From Sphingomonas sp. PP-CE-1G-424 (GTDB lineage Bacteria; Pseudomonadota; Alphaproteobacteria; Sphingomonadales; Sphingomonadaceae): a stretch of DNA of 64,000 nt. The translations under genes and the position numbers were made by a program. Shown in pieces: positions 35,565-47,576 of this stretch (positions within the stretch are counted from its first letter, which is position 1; each line of letters begins with the position of its first letter). Below the pieces are notes generated by a model. It ran no database searches. It worked only from the letters and a program-made list of their open reading frames with translations, and was not told the origin of the DNA. The stretch spans positions 186,001-250,000 of the forward strand of contig NZ_SLXW01000002.1 of the NCBI RefSeq assembly GCF_004341085.1, written 5' to 3'.

Positions 35565-36736
35565 GAGGCCTCTCTGTTCACGTCTTCAAGCTGATACGGA
35601 ATCTCGATCTCGACCGAGAATCCGCCAGCGGGCGTGGAGCGGGTTTCGAAACGGTGGTCGGGCCCATATGCCTGAGCCAACCTGTCTCTAATATTAGCGA
35701 GCCCCACGCCTGTCGAATGGCTTGAACCGATCCGGCCCTCGATCAAGCCCGGACCGGTATCGGATACGGCGATCTGCACGCGTTCCCCGGCGAGCCGCAC
35801 TTCGACGCAGATTTCGGCGCCTTCCTCTTGCGGGGTGACGGCGTATTTGATCGCGTTTTCGACCAAAGGTTGCAGCAGTAGCGAGGGCAGGCGGGCGCGT
35901 TCGGCGCGCGGATCGATCTCGAACTTCGGTCGCATGCGGTCTTCGAAGCGCATCTTCTCGATCTCCAGATACAGCTTCAGCTGGTCCACCTCCTGCGCGA
36001 CCGTCACATGCGCGGTCGGCTCGTTCGCCAGCGTATAGCGCAGGAACGACGACAACCGGCTCAGCATCGCGTTCGCCCGCTCGGTCTGCTTGAGCAGCAC
36101 CAAGGTCGAGATCGAGTTCAGCGTGTTGAACAGGAAGTGCGGATTGAGCTGGTACCGCAGCATCGCCAGTTGCGCCGACGACGCCTGGTTCTCGAGATGC
36201 TCCATCTGGTCGATCTGCTGTTCGACGATCAGGTAGAAGTTGATCCCGAAATACAGCGCCGACCACCCGAACAGCACCGTGAAGGTGATGTAGATCGACA
36301 CCAGCAGCCGGCCCAGCGTCACCCCCGGCGTCGCACTCGCGATGAACGAGAAGGTGAACGCGTCGAGCACCGCGTACAGGAACGTCGCGGCAGCGAGCGT
36401 CGCGATCGTCAGGAATATCGCCACAAGGCGCGGCAACCCGCGATACATCCCGTAGAAGGTCGAGAGCAGCAGCGTAATGCAATAGCCGAGGATCGCCTCG
36501 ACGATCACCGGGATCACGACGTCGAGCGTCACTCCGTTCGAGATCGACACGACGCCGCGGAGCAGCAGGTATCCGCTCCACCCCACCGCCTGCAACGTCC
36601 AGAACGCGCGGCTTTTATTCTCGAAGAACGGCCGCGCGGTGAAGGGCAGTGATCGGGTGCCGCGGACGGATCCGGCCGCGCTCGATCCGTGCGTGCTGGG
36701 TGCGGTCGGCGGGGCAGGAACGGGAAGCGTAGCCAT
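35561..36736 (-). CDS. LytS-type sensor histidine kinase (His_kinase/HATPase)
   Basis: The 391-residue kinase has a proline-rich N-terminus followed by four to five membrane helices (about residues 50-190). The short LytS-type phosphoacceptor segment is RYQLNPHFLFNTLNSISTLV, whose histidine is the likely phosphorylation site. The ATP domain shows the N-box PLVENAIKYAVTP and G-box SDTGPGL with STGVGLANIRDRLA. No periplasmic ligand domain is present, so sensing probably occurs within the membrane helices. It leads the two-gene operon with the LytTR regulator. The promoter region upstream holds nothing I can assign. Confidence 0.93.
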
Positions 36737-36874
36737 GATGGCATCGGCTCTTACACGCCGAGGCTAGCCCACGCAAAACCAAGTCTTGGGCCGGCAACCG
36801 ATCTTCCGCGCGGTCTTAACCTGCGTGGACTTGTGAGGGGGGACTGTCGTTGGCGGTCGCGTGTCGGACAAAAA

Positions 36875-36906
36875 AGACCGCCGCTTCCGGTGGGAAGCGG
36901 CGGTCT
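36875..36906 (-). terminator. Intrinsic terminator of the TonB-dependent receptor gene
   Basis: AGACCGCCGCTTCC and GGAAGCGGCGGTCT pair perfectly over 14 bp around a 4-base loop. On the minus strand it is followed by a run of six T residues, 27 bp past the receptor stop. Confidence 0.92.
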
Positions 36907-36932
36907 CGTCATTCCATCACGTCAGGCGCGGA

Positions 36933-39900
36933 TCAGAACGTGAAGCGCGCGCCGATACGGATCGAGTAGAGCGACTGGTTCACGTAGATCTGGTCCTGCT
37001 GGGCGGCAAAGCTCGTACCGCCGCCGACCGGCGAGTAACGATACTGCGCGCAGGGCTGACCGGCGGTGTTGGCAACGACGCCGGCGATCGACGCACCGGT
37101 CGGGGTCGGCGTCGCGATGCACTGAACGCGGACGACGGCGGTGTTGTACGGGAACGCGTATTCGCGCTGCTGGCCCCAGTTCTTGTTGATGAAGTTGGTG
37201 AAGTTCTCGATATCGGCGAAGAGCGTCACGCGCGACCCGCTCAGGAACGTCGGGATTTCCTGCGCAAGGTGAAGGTCGAGACGCGTGAACCACTTGGAGT
37301 GGAAGGCGTTGCGCGGCGCGACCTTGCCGCGATACTTCGCCAGACCCGACGAGTCGATGAACGCGTTGACCGCATTCTCGACCGCAGTGCTGCTGTACGA
37401 CACGCGCGCATCGTTCACGGTCGGGACGTACATCAGATAGCGGTTGCCGCCGACACCGGTGCCCGAGCTGACACCCGTCGTACCGAAGACCGACGACCGG
37501 TTCGCGCCGAAATCCTGGAACGTGTAGCTGAACGGATGACCAATCCGCGATTCGCCGAACAGGCCGAACGTGGTCTTGTAATCGCCGAAGAACGCGTGAT
37601 CGTAGTTCACGCCGTACTTGAAGAAGTACTTAACCTGGTCGTTCGAGATGCCGTACTGAACGTTGTTGGGATCGGCGAACGCACCGTTGCTATAGTTCGA
37701 GCCGGCAGTCGACGAGGTCGCAGGTGCCGCGTCCTTGACGTCCTGATAGGTGAAGCTGCCGTTGATGTTCAGGCCGAAGTCGAACGTCTTGTCGAACCGC
37801 GCGACCGCGATATAGGCGCGGCCCTTGTTGGTGTTGGTCAACAGGATGTCGGTGTTCGTGTTGGTGCTGTTCGGACCGTCGATCAGGTTCTGGTAGCGCT
37901 GGCGGCCGTCCGGCGTCAGCGAACCGGTGATCGGCACCGAACGGATGTCGGTGAAATACACCTGCTCGCGAACCTTCGAATACAGCAAGTCCGCACCGAA
38001 CACCCAGTTGTCGCCGAGCGGCCCGAGGTTGGCGGTGTATTCGCCGGTCAGCGTGGCGCGCCACTGTGACGGAATCTTGAAGTTCGGGTCGAGCGCATTG
38101 GTCGTCGAGGCGGTGGAGACCGTCGCGTTGGTCAATAGCGTGTTGACCGCGGTCGGGATGCTGGTCCCCGTAACCCCGTTCAGTGCGGCCGCGCCGGTCA
38201 CCGCGTTGGTGGTCGCGCCGGTGAAGCCCGTGGCCGACCGGTTGATCGAGATCGAGTTGCTCAGCACGCCGGTGTTGGAGAAGCTGTTCGACACATAGAC
38301 GTCGGGGGTGCCGCCGCCGAAGATGCCGCCGCCGCCGCGGATGCTCACCCGATTGGCAGGCTTCCAGTCGAACCCGGCGCGCGGCTGGAACAGCCCGAAC
38401 CCGGAGATGTTGGCGGTGTTGCTGCCGATCTGGACGACCTTGCCGTTGACGATCGCGCCGTTCGCATAGCGCGACGCGAACGCGGTGTTGAGCGTCGGAT
38501 TGTCATCCATCGCATACAGGTCGTAGCGTGCGCCGTAGCTGACGTTCAGCGTCGGCGTCACCTTCCACGAGTCCATCACGCCGAACGTGTAGCTCTGATA
38601 GCCGAAGGTCGCGGCGGCATCCTCGGGCACCAGCGACGGGATCGCGTTGCCATAGCCGAGCGAGTTCGCGCGCTGTGCCTGGAAGTCCGCGATCGAGTCG
38701 AAGTAATAATTGCCCGACGAGTTCTGCAGGAACGAGTTGAAGATCGAGACGCTCGAAATCTCGGTGAACACGCGCACGTCGTGGTCGTTCATCGTCAGGC
38801 GTGCCTGCGCCAGGCCACCCCAGGTCTCGGTCTTGAGCGCGTTGGTCTGGCGCGAGCTGTCCGGACCGAACGACACGACACCGGCGTTGTTGTCGCACGC
38901 GGTCAGCGAGCCGCCGACCGGGTTGGTCGGGTTGGTGCAGACGCGGAACTGCGCAAAGCCGCGGCCGAGCACCGGCTCCTGGATGCGCGTGTAGTTCTTG
39001 TAGAAGCCGCGGACTTCGGTCGAGAAGCTGTCGCTCCAGGTCGAGTTCAACTGCGCCACGCCGGTGTGCAGGCGGTTGCCCGAGACATAGGCGTTCGACG
39101 CGAGACCGAGGCCGGTCGGCGCGTTCAGGAACGTGTTGTTGAGCAGGTTGATCGCGTCGTTGGCGTAGGTGTAGGTCAGCGACAGCCGCTGGGTGTCGGT
39201 GATGTTCGCGTCGATCTTGGCGACGACGCGGTCGTCCTTGTCGCCGAGGTTCCGCAGTACGCCGCCGGTGTCGTAATTATAGACCGACTTGGCGATCGCG
39301 CTGATCTGGTCGACCGAGTTCTGCAGCACGCCGGGAACGCCGTTGCCGACATTGTTGTCGATCGGGCCTTCCGCGATCGGACGACCGCCGCGCAGACGCT
39401 CGCCGGCGACCATGAAGAACACCTTGTCCTTGATGATCGGGCCGGACAGCTCGGCGCCGAAATTCTCGACCTTGAAGTTGGGGACGCTGACGGTCAGGTC
39501 CTTGGTCTTCTTGCCGACGAACTCGTCGCGCGACTGCGAATAGAAGCCGGTGCCGTGGAAGTCGTTGGTGCCCGACTTCAGCACGATGTTGACCGCGCCG
39601 CCCTGGAAATTGCCCTGGCGGACGTCGTACGGCGCGACTTGCGCCTGGAACTGGCCGATCGCATCGAGCGGGATCGGCGAGCGGCGGCTGGGAAGGCCAT
39701 CGCTGTTGAGCCCGAAATTGTCGCTGACCGACACACCGTCGACGGTGAAGCGGTTGTAGCGCGCATTCTGGCCAGCGAACGAGACCGAACGGCCGCCCGT
39801 GGGGCTGTCGTCGAGGCGGGCGAACGGATCGCGGCGTTCGAGGTCGCGGATGTCGCGGTTGACCGAGGCGATGTTGGCGATCTGCACCGCGTTCAGCACG

Positions 39901-40310
39901 GTCGTCGGACCCTGCGAGATCGAGCGGGCGTTAGGCAGGCGCGCCGCGGTCACGACGATCTCGTTGCCGCCACCGGCTTCCGAATTCAGTTCGATCGGCA
40001 CGTCGAACGCCTGCGCGACGGTCGTGGTGATGTCGGTGACCTGAGTCGCCGAATAGCCGGTCGCGTTGACCGCGACGGTGTAGGGACCGCCGGCGCGCAG
40101 GCCGTTGACGTTGAACGAGCCCGAGTTGTCGGTGATCGCGGTCGCGCGGCTGCCGGCCAGGGTGTTGGTGATCTCGACGGTCGCGCCGACGACGGGCGTT
40201 CCAGCGGACGTCACGGTGCCGCGGATCGACGAGGTCGTCTCCTGCGCAGAGGCCGTCATCGGTGCGACCAGCGCAATCGCTGCCACACCCAGGAAAAGGT
40301 TGTTCCGCAT
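36933..40310 (-). CDS. TonB-dependent receptor, Oar-like with carboxypeptidase-regulatory-like domain
   Basis: This is an outer-membrane beta-barrel of 1,125 residues. The Sec signal peptide NLFLGVAAIALVAPMTASAQ is cleaved near ASA-Q. A CarboxypepD_reg-like beta-sandwich follows (about 26-110, IRGTVTSAGTPVVGATVEIT), then the plug and a long barrel whose last strand ends in SIRIGARFTF, the usual aromatic C-terminus. PLDAIGQFQAQVAPYDVRQG and GGAVNIVLKSGTNDFHGTGF are plug-barrel junction motifs of the Oar-like group. Such receptors take up large ligands, but the substrate is not readable. It has its own terminator and AAGGGG ribosome-binding site; no transport partner sits beside it. Confidence 0.92.
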   Translation of the reverse strand: MRNNLFLGVAAIALVAPMTASAQETTSSIRGTVTSAGTPVVGATVEITNTLAGSRATAITDNSGSFNVNGLRAGGPYTVAVNATGYSATQVTDITTTVAQAFDVPIELNSEAGGGNEIVVTAARLPNARSISQGPTTVLNAVQIANIASVNRDIRDLERRDPFARLDDSPTGGRSVSFAGQNARYNRFTVDGVSVSDNFGLNSDGLPSRRSPIPLDAIGQFQAQVAPYDVRQGNFQGGAVNIVLKSGTNDFHGTGFYSQSRDEFVGKKTKDLTVSVPNFKVENFGAELSGPIIKDKVFFMVAGERLRGGRPIAEGPIDNNVGNGVPGVLQNSVDQISAIAKSVYNYDTGGVLRNLGDKDDRVVAKIDANITDTQRLSLTYTYANDAINLLNNTFLNAPTGLGLASNAYVSGNRLHTGVAQLNSTWSDSFSTEVRGFYKNYTRIQEPVLGRGFAQFRVCTNPTNPVGGSLTACDNNAGVVSFGPDSSRQTNALKTETWGGLAQARLTMNDHDVRVFTEISSVSIFNSFLQNSSGNYYFDSIADFQAQRANSLGYGNAIPSLVPEDAAATFGYQSYTFGVMDSWKVTPTLNVSYGARYDLYAMDDNPTLNTAFASRYANGAIVNGKVVQIGSNTANISGFGLFQPRAGFDWKPANRVSIRGGGGIFGGGTPDVYVSNSFSNTGVLSNSISINRSATGFTGATTNAVTGAAALNGVTGTSIPTAVNTLLTNATVSTASTTNALDPNFKIPSQWRATLTGEYTANLGPLGDNWVFGADLLYSKVREQVYFTDIRSVPITGSLTPDGRQRYQNLIDGPNSTNTNTDILLTNTNKGRAYIAVARFDKTFDFGLNINGSFTYQDVKDAAPATSSTAGSNYSNGAFADPNNVQYGISNDQVKYFFKYGVNYDHAFFGDYKTTFGLFGESRIGHPFSYTFQDFGANRSSVFGTTGVSSGTGVGGNRYLMYVPTVNDARVSYSSTAVENAVNAFIDSSGLAKYRGKVAPRNAFHSKWFTRLDLHLAQEIPTFLSGSRVTLFADIENFTNFINKNWGQQREYAFPYNTAVVRVQCIATPTPTGASIAGVVANTAGQPCAQYRYSPVGGGTSFAAQQDQIYVNQSLYSIRIGARFTF

Positions 40311-40519
40311 CAGTAATACCCCTTTTGAGCCTTCGGCTCTGGATTTCGCGACTTCATGTCGTGTTAATCCGGCCCTGCACGTGGAATATTTCGGATATGT
40401 GACATTGGCGAGTCGTCTATTGTCACATCCGCACTCGGTCATGCCGCGTTGCAAAAAAGCCACGGAGTCGAACCGTTTCGGTCGTGCTGGAACCGTTTCG
40501 AAACAGGCCGTTACGGAGT

Positions 40520-42652
<2,133 letters not shown>

Positions 42653-42756
42653 TTAGGGGAGGGCGCCACCTTTCGACAAGACCTCGATCAACATGGCGTG
42701 AACATTCGCCCGACTTGCGCGCTGACATCCCGAGACAATCTTTGGGACGTGCCATC

Positions 42757-43728
42757 ATGACAGACACCAATCGCCGCGACCTGTTCAAGGGCGCCGCCGT
42801 CACTGGCCTTGCCGCAGCCGCCGCGCCCGCCTTCGCACAAGGCGCCGCGCCGCTCGCCGATCCGCAGACGCGCTTCGTCTCGACGCCGTTCCCCGAACAG
42901 CGCCAGAAATGGCCGGCGCTCCAGCGCGACATGCACCCCGTCCCCGATTGCGGCGAGACGAGTTACCGCGGCTCTGGGCGGCTCGCGGGGCGCAAAGCGC
43001 TGGTCACCGGCGGCGATTCGGGGATCGGCCGCGCGGCGGTGATCGCGTTCGCGCGCGAAGGCGCCGACGTCGCGATCAACTATTACCCGAGCGAGGAGCC
43101 CGATGCGCAGGACGTGGCGAAGCTGCTCCGTGCCGAGGGCCGGAAAGTCGTCCTGATCCCCGGCGACCTGACCGATGCGAAATTCTGCAACGACCTGATC
43201 GCACGCGCCAATCGCGAACTCGGCGGGCTCGACATCCTCGTCAACAACGCCGCCTACCAGCAGTCGAAGGAGTCGATCGCCGAGATCAGCGTCGAGCAGT
43301 TCGACCGGACGATGAAGACCAACGTCTACGCGATGTTCCACCTCTGCAAGGCGGCGATCCCGCTGATGAAGCCGGGCGCGTCGATCATCAACACCGCCTC
43401 GGTCAACTCGGTCAGCCCCGGTGAAGAACTGCTCGATTACGCCACCACCAAGGGCGCCATCCTGATCTTCACCAAGGGGCTGGCGAAGCAGCTCGGCAAG
43501 AAGGGGATCCGCGTCAATGCGGTCGCGCCGGGCCCGGTGTGGACGCCGCTCCAGGTCGCGGGCGGGCAGCTGCCGGGCAAGATGGGCGAGTTCGGGCAGG
43601 ACACGCCGCTCGGCCGCGCCGGGCAGCCCGCGGAATTGGCGTCGCTGTACGTGACGCTGGCGGAGACGGGGACGAGCTTCACCAGCGGCAGCGCGTTCGC
43701 GGCAACGGGTGGCACCGGGGTGCTGTAA
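42757..43728 (+). CDS. Tat-targeted short-chain dehydrogenase/reductase
   Basis: The 323-residue protein combines a twin-arginine signal peptide (NRRDLFKGAAVTGLAAAAAP, cleavage near AFA-Q) with a complete SDR domain. The NAD(P) loop is VTGGDSGIGRA, NNAA is present, the catalytic Ser is in NTASVNSVSP, and the Tyr and Lys are in YATTK. The N-terminal mature region (PEQRQKWPALQRDMHPVPDC) resembles the YghA/GsiB-like SDR subgroup. Export of a folded NAD(P)-dependent enzyme is unusual but known in that subgroup. No strong ribosome-binding site is visible before the ATG at 42757. The substrate is unknown. It is divergent from ligA. Confidence 0.9.
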   Translation: MTDTNRRDLFKGAAVTGLAAAAAPAFAQGAAPLADPQTRFVSTPFPEQRQKWPALQRDMHPVPDCGETSYRGSGRLAGRKALVTGGDSGIGRAAVIAFAREGADVAINYYPSEEPDAQDVAKLLRAEGRKVVLIPGDLTDAKFCNDLIARANRELGGLDILVNNAAYQQSKESIAEISVEQFDRTMKTNVYAMFHLCKAAIPLMKPGASIINTASVNSVSPGEELLDYATTKGAILIFTKGLAKQLGKKGIRVNAVAPGPVWTPLQVAGGQLPGKMGEFGQDTPLGRAGQPAELASLYVTLAETGTSFTSGSAFAATGGTGVL

Positions 43729-43763
43729 CCGGGCGCGTTACCACCGCTCGATCCCCCTTAACT

Positions 43764-43869
43764 CCACCCCGGCGAAGGCCGGGGCCCAATTGGCAAGGTC
43801 GCAGTAACGGAGCGATGCGGATCGTTATCGCTATCCCCCAATTGGGCCCCGGCCTTCGCCGGGGTGGTG
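43764..43869. repeat. Family A inverted-repeat element, reverse orientation
   Basis: Perfect CCACCCCGGCGAAGGCC-type arms end in CCAATTGG. The centre is CAAGGTCGCAGTAACGGAGC on the left and CGTTATCGCTATCC on the right. It is the only A copy with no other family within 150 bp. Confidence 0.92.
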
Positions 43870-43889
43870 GTACCTATTAGCGGCGCAAC

Positions 43890-44558
43890 CTACCCTGCGC
43901 CCAACCGCCGCAGCCCCTCCGCATCCACCACCCTGATCCGCGCATACTCCAGCACAATCACGCCTTCGCGCTCCATCGCCTTCAACGCCTTGTTGAGCGT
44001 CTGTCGCGACACCCCGATCATCGCCGCGATATCCTCCTGGCGGAGTGCGACGCTGTCGCCCCCCGCCGCGCGCACCATTCCGCCCAGCATCCGCGCGAGC
44101 CGGACCGGGATCGGCTGCGACAACGTGTTCATCATGAACGCCAGCGACGCGCGCTGGTGCGCGCACGCCAGCAGCCCGATGTCCCACCATAATTCGGGCG
44201 TGCCGCCGGCCAGCCGCCGGAATGCCTCGATCCCGATATGCAGCACGCGCGCCGGTCCGAACGCGATCGCATCGTGCGGCCTCGGCCCCGCGTCGAGCGT
44301 CGACAGCTCGCCGAACCACGTCCCCGGTCCCATCATCAACACCACCATTTCGGCGCCGATCGCGGGATAGCCGATCAGCCGGACCTGCCCGTCGAGCACC
44401 GCCCACAGCCCGTCGGGCGGATCGCCGACGCCGTAGAGCCGCGTGCCCGCCGCCACGGATCGGACGCTCGCCTCCTGCAGCAGCAGCGCGCGTCGAGCAG
44501 CTGGTACCGCGCCGAACCACGAGTCCGCTTCTAGCAGCGCAGGATCGATCGAAGACAT
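43890..44558 (-). CDS. Crp/Fnr-family transcriptional regulator
   Basis: The 222-residue protein has an N-terminal cyclic-nucleotide-binding-like domain (about residues 20-130, GTRLYGVGDPPDGLWAVLDG and GTWFGELSTLDAG) and a C-terminal winged helix (VALRQEDIAAMIGVSRQTLN, KALKAMEREGVIVLEYARI). The arginine and serine that would bind cAMP phosphate are not evident, and there are no Fnr-type cysteines, so it may respond to another ligand. It is divergent from the class II aldolase-like gene 94 bp away, which may be its target, but no operator is evident. Confidence 0.9.
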   Translation of the reverse strand: MSSIDPALLEADSWFGAVPAARRALLLQEASVRSVAAGTRLYGVGDPPDGLWAVLDGQVRLIGYPAIGAEMVVLMMGPGTWFGELSTLDAGPRPHDAIAFGPARVLHIGIEAFRRLAGGTPELWWDIGLLACAHQRASLAFMMNTLSQPIPVRLARMLGGMVRAAGGDSVALRQEDIAAMIGVSRQTLNKALKAMEREGVIVLEYARIRVVDAEGLRRLGAG

Positions 44559-44652
44559 TGCGGAAGTGTCGGCCGATCGCCGGGATTGTCAATCCGGCGA
44601 CATTTCCGCGATCCGCGCCATGCTATGTGACGCGCATAACAAAAGGAGATGG

Positions 44653-45435
44653 ATGATGGCGACCGCACTCAGAACCGAGCCGACGATACGGGATCTCGTG
44701 TCGCCCGAGGAATGGGCGCTGCGCGTCGACCTCGCCGCGGCGTATCGCCTGATCGCCTATTATGGCTGGGACGATCTGATCTTCACGCACCTGTCGGCGC
44801 GCGTGCCCGGCCCCGAGCATCATTTCCTGATCAACCCCTACACGCACATGTTCGAGGAGATCACCGCGTCGTCGCTCGTCAAGATCGACGTCGATGGCAA
44901 CAAGGTCATGGACACGCCCGCACCGGTCAACCGCGCGGGGTTCGTGATCCACTCCGCGATCCACGCCGCGCGCGACGATGCGGTCGCGGTGCTGCATCTG
45001 CATACGCCGCACGGCCAGGCGGTGTCGGCGATGGCGGAGGGGCTGCTCCCGCACACGCAGACCGCGATGATCGCCGGGCACGACGTCGCGTATCACGACT
45101 TCGAAGGCATCGCGACCGAGCTCGAGGAGCGCGAGCGGCTGGTCGCGGATCTCGGTACGAAGCACAGCATGATCCTGCGCAACCACGGCACGCTGACGGT
45201 CGGCGAATCGATCCCGCAGGCGTTCCTCCGGATGTATTTCCTCGAACGCGCGTGCGAGGCGCAGGTGCTGATGCTCAGCGCTGGGCGGCAGAATCTCAAT
45301 GATCCCAACCAGGGCGTCGCGGAGAAGGTCGAGGGGCAGTCGAGCGGCCCCGGGATGCGGATGCTGGCGGACGGCCTGGCGTGGCCGGCGCTGCTGCGAA
45401 AGCTCGACCGGATCGACCCGAGTTTTCGCGACTGA
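44653..45435 (+). CDS. Class II aldolase/adducin-family protein
   Basis: The 260-residue protein has the aldolase II fold that binds zinc by three histidines: HLHTPHGQAV holds two, and RNHGTLTVG another. DDLIFTHLSARV is the N-terminal signature. The family includes fuculose-phosphate aldolase and ribulose-5-phosphate epimerase, but several members have lost the enzyme role; the acidic catalytic residue appears in MFEEITASSL but is not certain. AAAGGAG lies upstream of two ATGs, at 44653 and 44656. It is divergent from the Crp/Fnr gene and ends at a repeat. Confidence 0.88.
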   Translation: MMATALRTEPTIRDLVSPEEWALRVDLAAAYRLIAYYGWDDLIFTHLSARVPGPEHHFLINPYTHMFEEITASSLVKIDVDGNKVMDTPAPVNRAGFVIHSAIHAARDDAVAVLHLHTPHGQAVSAMAEGLLPHTQTAMIAGHDVAYHDFEGIATELEERERLVADLGTKHSMILRNHGTLTVGESIPQAFLRMYFLERACEAQVLMLSAGRQNLNDPNQGVAEKVEGQSSGPGMRMLADGLAWPALLRKLDRIDPSFRD

Positions 45436-45481
45436 GCGGATCAGACCGGCGCGGGCCATGCGGTGGTGTACGCTACTAAGT

Positions 45482-45589
45482 CCACCACCCCGGCGAAGGC
45501 CGGGGCCCAGTTGGCAAGGTCGCTGTAACGCTTGGAGGCCTTCGCCAAATGCCGTCTCCCAACTGGGCCCCGGCCTCCGCCGGGGTGGT
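45482..45589. repeat. Family A inverted-repeat element, reverse orientation
   Basis: CCACCCCGGCGAAGGCC-type arms with CAGTTGG/CCAACTGG. The centre begins CAAGGTCGCTGTAACG. It lies in the 403-bp convergent gap between the aldolase-like gene and recN; between this and the D copy at 45715 I see nothing. Confidence 0.9.
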
Positions 45590-45714
45590 TAGACTAGGGT
45601 GCCGAAAACGCCTCCGGTATTGGCGATCGCACTCTTCCTAGCCACACCCATCCGCGGCAAGCGATGCCCTGATCGGATCGGCTTCAGATACCCTCGCCCC
45701 GGAAAATGTCGGCT

Positions 45715-45822
45715 CCCCTCCCTGAAAGGGAGGGGCTGGGGGTCGGTAGGCCGGCTTGTGCCACCACTCTCCGAACGCGTGGAAGCCGCCCCACCCCCGG
45801 CCCCTCCCTTTCAGGGAGGGGA
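45715..45822. repeat. Family D inverted-repeat element
   Basis: CCCCTCCCTGAAAGGGAGGG with GCTGGGGGTCGGTAGGCC is mirrored by CCCACCCCCGGCCCC and TCCCTTTCAGGGAGGGG. It is followed directly by the recN stop. Confidence 0.88.
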
Positions 45823-45838
45823 GAGAAGTCGGCAAAAG

Positions 45839-47503
45839 TCAGGCGCGCTCCAGCAACCGTTCCGCCTGCGCGCGCGCCTCGTCGGTGATCTGCGCGCCGG
45901 ACAGCATCCGGGCGATCTCTTCGCGGCGTTCGTCTTCGGACAAGGCCCGCACGCCGGTTCGCGTGACGGTGCCGTCGCTGCTTTTCGCGATCAGCAGATG
46001 CTTCGCCCCCCGCGCCGCGACCTGCGGGCTGTGCGTCACCACCAGCAACTGCGTGCTCAGCGCCAGCCGCGCGAGTCGTTCGCCGATCGCGCTCGCCACC
46101 GCGCCGCCGACGCCGCGGTCGATCTCGTCGAACACCATCGTCGACGCGCCGCCCTCTTCCGCCAGCGCGACCTTCAGCGCGAGGATGAAGCGCGACAATT
46201 CGCCGCCCGACGCGATCTTGGTCAGCGCCGCGAACGGCGCACCCGGATTGGTCGAAATCTCGAACTCGACGCGGTCCTTGCCCGCCGCCGACCAGCCCTC
46301 TTCACCCAGTGGTGCCACCACCGTCTGGAACCGGGCCGCATCCAGCTTCAACGGCGCCAGCTCGCCCGCCACCGCCACGTCGAGGCGTTTCGCTGCCGCC
46401 AACCGCCGCTTCGTCAACGCATCCGACGCCGCATCGAATGCCTTCCGAGCCGACGTCACGCGTGCCTCGATCTTCGCGATCCCGCCTTCGCCCGCATCGA
46501 GCCGCTCCAGCCGCGCACGCATCTCGTCCGCCAGCGCGGCAAGGTCATCCGGCTGCACGCGATGCTTGCGCGCCATCGCGCGAAGCTCGAACAACCGCGC
46601 CTCGTCATCCTCCAGCGCGCGCGGATCATACGCCATCTCGGCCCGCGCATCGCGCAGGCTCTCCTCCGCCACCGACGCCTCGATCACCGCGCGATCGACC
46701 GCGGCGAGCGCATTGCCGAGCGCAACATGATCCTCCGCGATCCGCTCGAGCACGCGCGCGGCCTGGCGCAGCTTCGCCATCCCGCCGTCCTTACCCTCGA
46801 GGAAATCGTCGATCGCGGCGAGGTCGTCCGCGATCTTCTCCGCGCGCTGCATCGACCGCCGCGTATCCGCCAGCGTCTCTTCCTCGCCCGCGACAGGCGC
46901 CAGCGCGGTCAGTTCGGCAACCGTATGCTCCAGCCACTCGCGATCCCGCGCCGCCGTCTCGATATCCGCGCGCGCCACCGCCAACTCAGCCTCAGCAGCA
47001 CGAAACGCCGCATACGCCTTGCCCGTCGCGCCCGGCTCGGTCCGCCCGAAGATGTCGAGCAACGCCCGATGCCCCCGCGCATTGAGCAGCCCGCGCTCGT
47101 CATGCTGCCCGTGGATCTCGACCAGATGCGGCGCCATCTCGCGCAGCAGCCCCGCCGACGCCGGCTGGTCGTTGACGAACCCGCGACTGCCGCCATCCGC
47201 CTTGACGATCCGCTTCACGATCAGCGGTTCGCCGCGCTCGATCTCCACCCCGTTCTCGTCGAACAGCAGCGCGAGCGGCGACTCGGGGGCAGGGGCATCG
47301 AACGTCGCGGTGACCACGGCCTGCGCGGCACCATGCCGCACGAGCCCGCTGTCGCCGCGTCCGCCGAGCGCGAGGCCCAGCGCATCGAGCAGGATCGACT
47401 TGCCCGCACCGGTCTCGCCAGTGAGCACGCCGAGCCCTTCGCCGAATCCCAGATCCAGCGCTTCGATCAGCACCACGTCGCGAATGGAAAGTTCGGTCAG
47501 CAT
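45839..47503 (-). CDS. recN: DNA repair protein RecN
   Basis: RecN is an SMC-like ATPase for double-strand-break repair. The 554-residue protein has Walker A GETGAGKSILLDAL (residues 30-43), a coiled-coil middle, the ABC signature KIASGGELSRFILALKVAL, and Walker B TMVFDEIDRGVGG. SADGGSRGFVNDQPASAG and VEIHGQHDERGLL are typical of the N-terminal half. A short gap precedes it from the bamD gene on the same strand, so recN is probably transcribed from the bamD side. No LexA box is apparent in that gap. Confidence 0.96.
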   Translation of the reverse strand: MLTELSIRDVVLIEALDLGFGEGLGVLTGETGAGKSILLDALGLALGGRGDSGLVRHGAAQAVVTATFDAPAPESPLALLFDENGVEIERGEPLIVKRIVKADGGSRGFVNDQPASAGLLREMAPHLVEIHGQHDERGLLNARGHRALLDIFGRTEPGATGKAYAAFRAAEAELAVARADIETAARDREWLEHTVAELTALAPVAGEEETLADTRRSMQRAEKIADDLAAIDDFLEGKDGGMAKLRQAARVLERIAEDHVALGNALAAVDRAVIEASVAEESLRDARAEMAYDPRALEDDEARLFELRAMARKHRVQPDDLAALADEMRARLERLDAGEGGIAKIEARVTSARKAFDAASDALTKRRLAAAKRLDVAVAGELAPLKLDAARFQTVVAPLGEEGWSAAGKDRVEFEISTNPGAPFAALTKIASGGELSRFILALKVALAEEGGASTMVFDEIDRGVGGAVASAIGERLARLALSTQLLVVTHSPQVAARGAKHLLIAKSSDGTVTRTGVRALSEDERREEIARMLSGAQITDEARAQAERLLERA

Positions 47504-47576
47504 AGGATGTCCGCCATAGACGAACGGGCGCGCAATGCGATCCCCCTATGTTCCAACCGAACGGCCTGGACTCGCG

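Noticed and set aside
40311..40519. GGAAC...CGTT pattern resembling an EcfG stress promoter near 40490
   Set aside because: The spacer is 15 bases, shorter than the usual 16-17, and it points toward no gene start on that strand.
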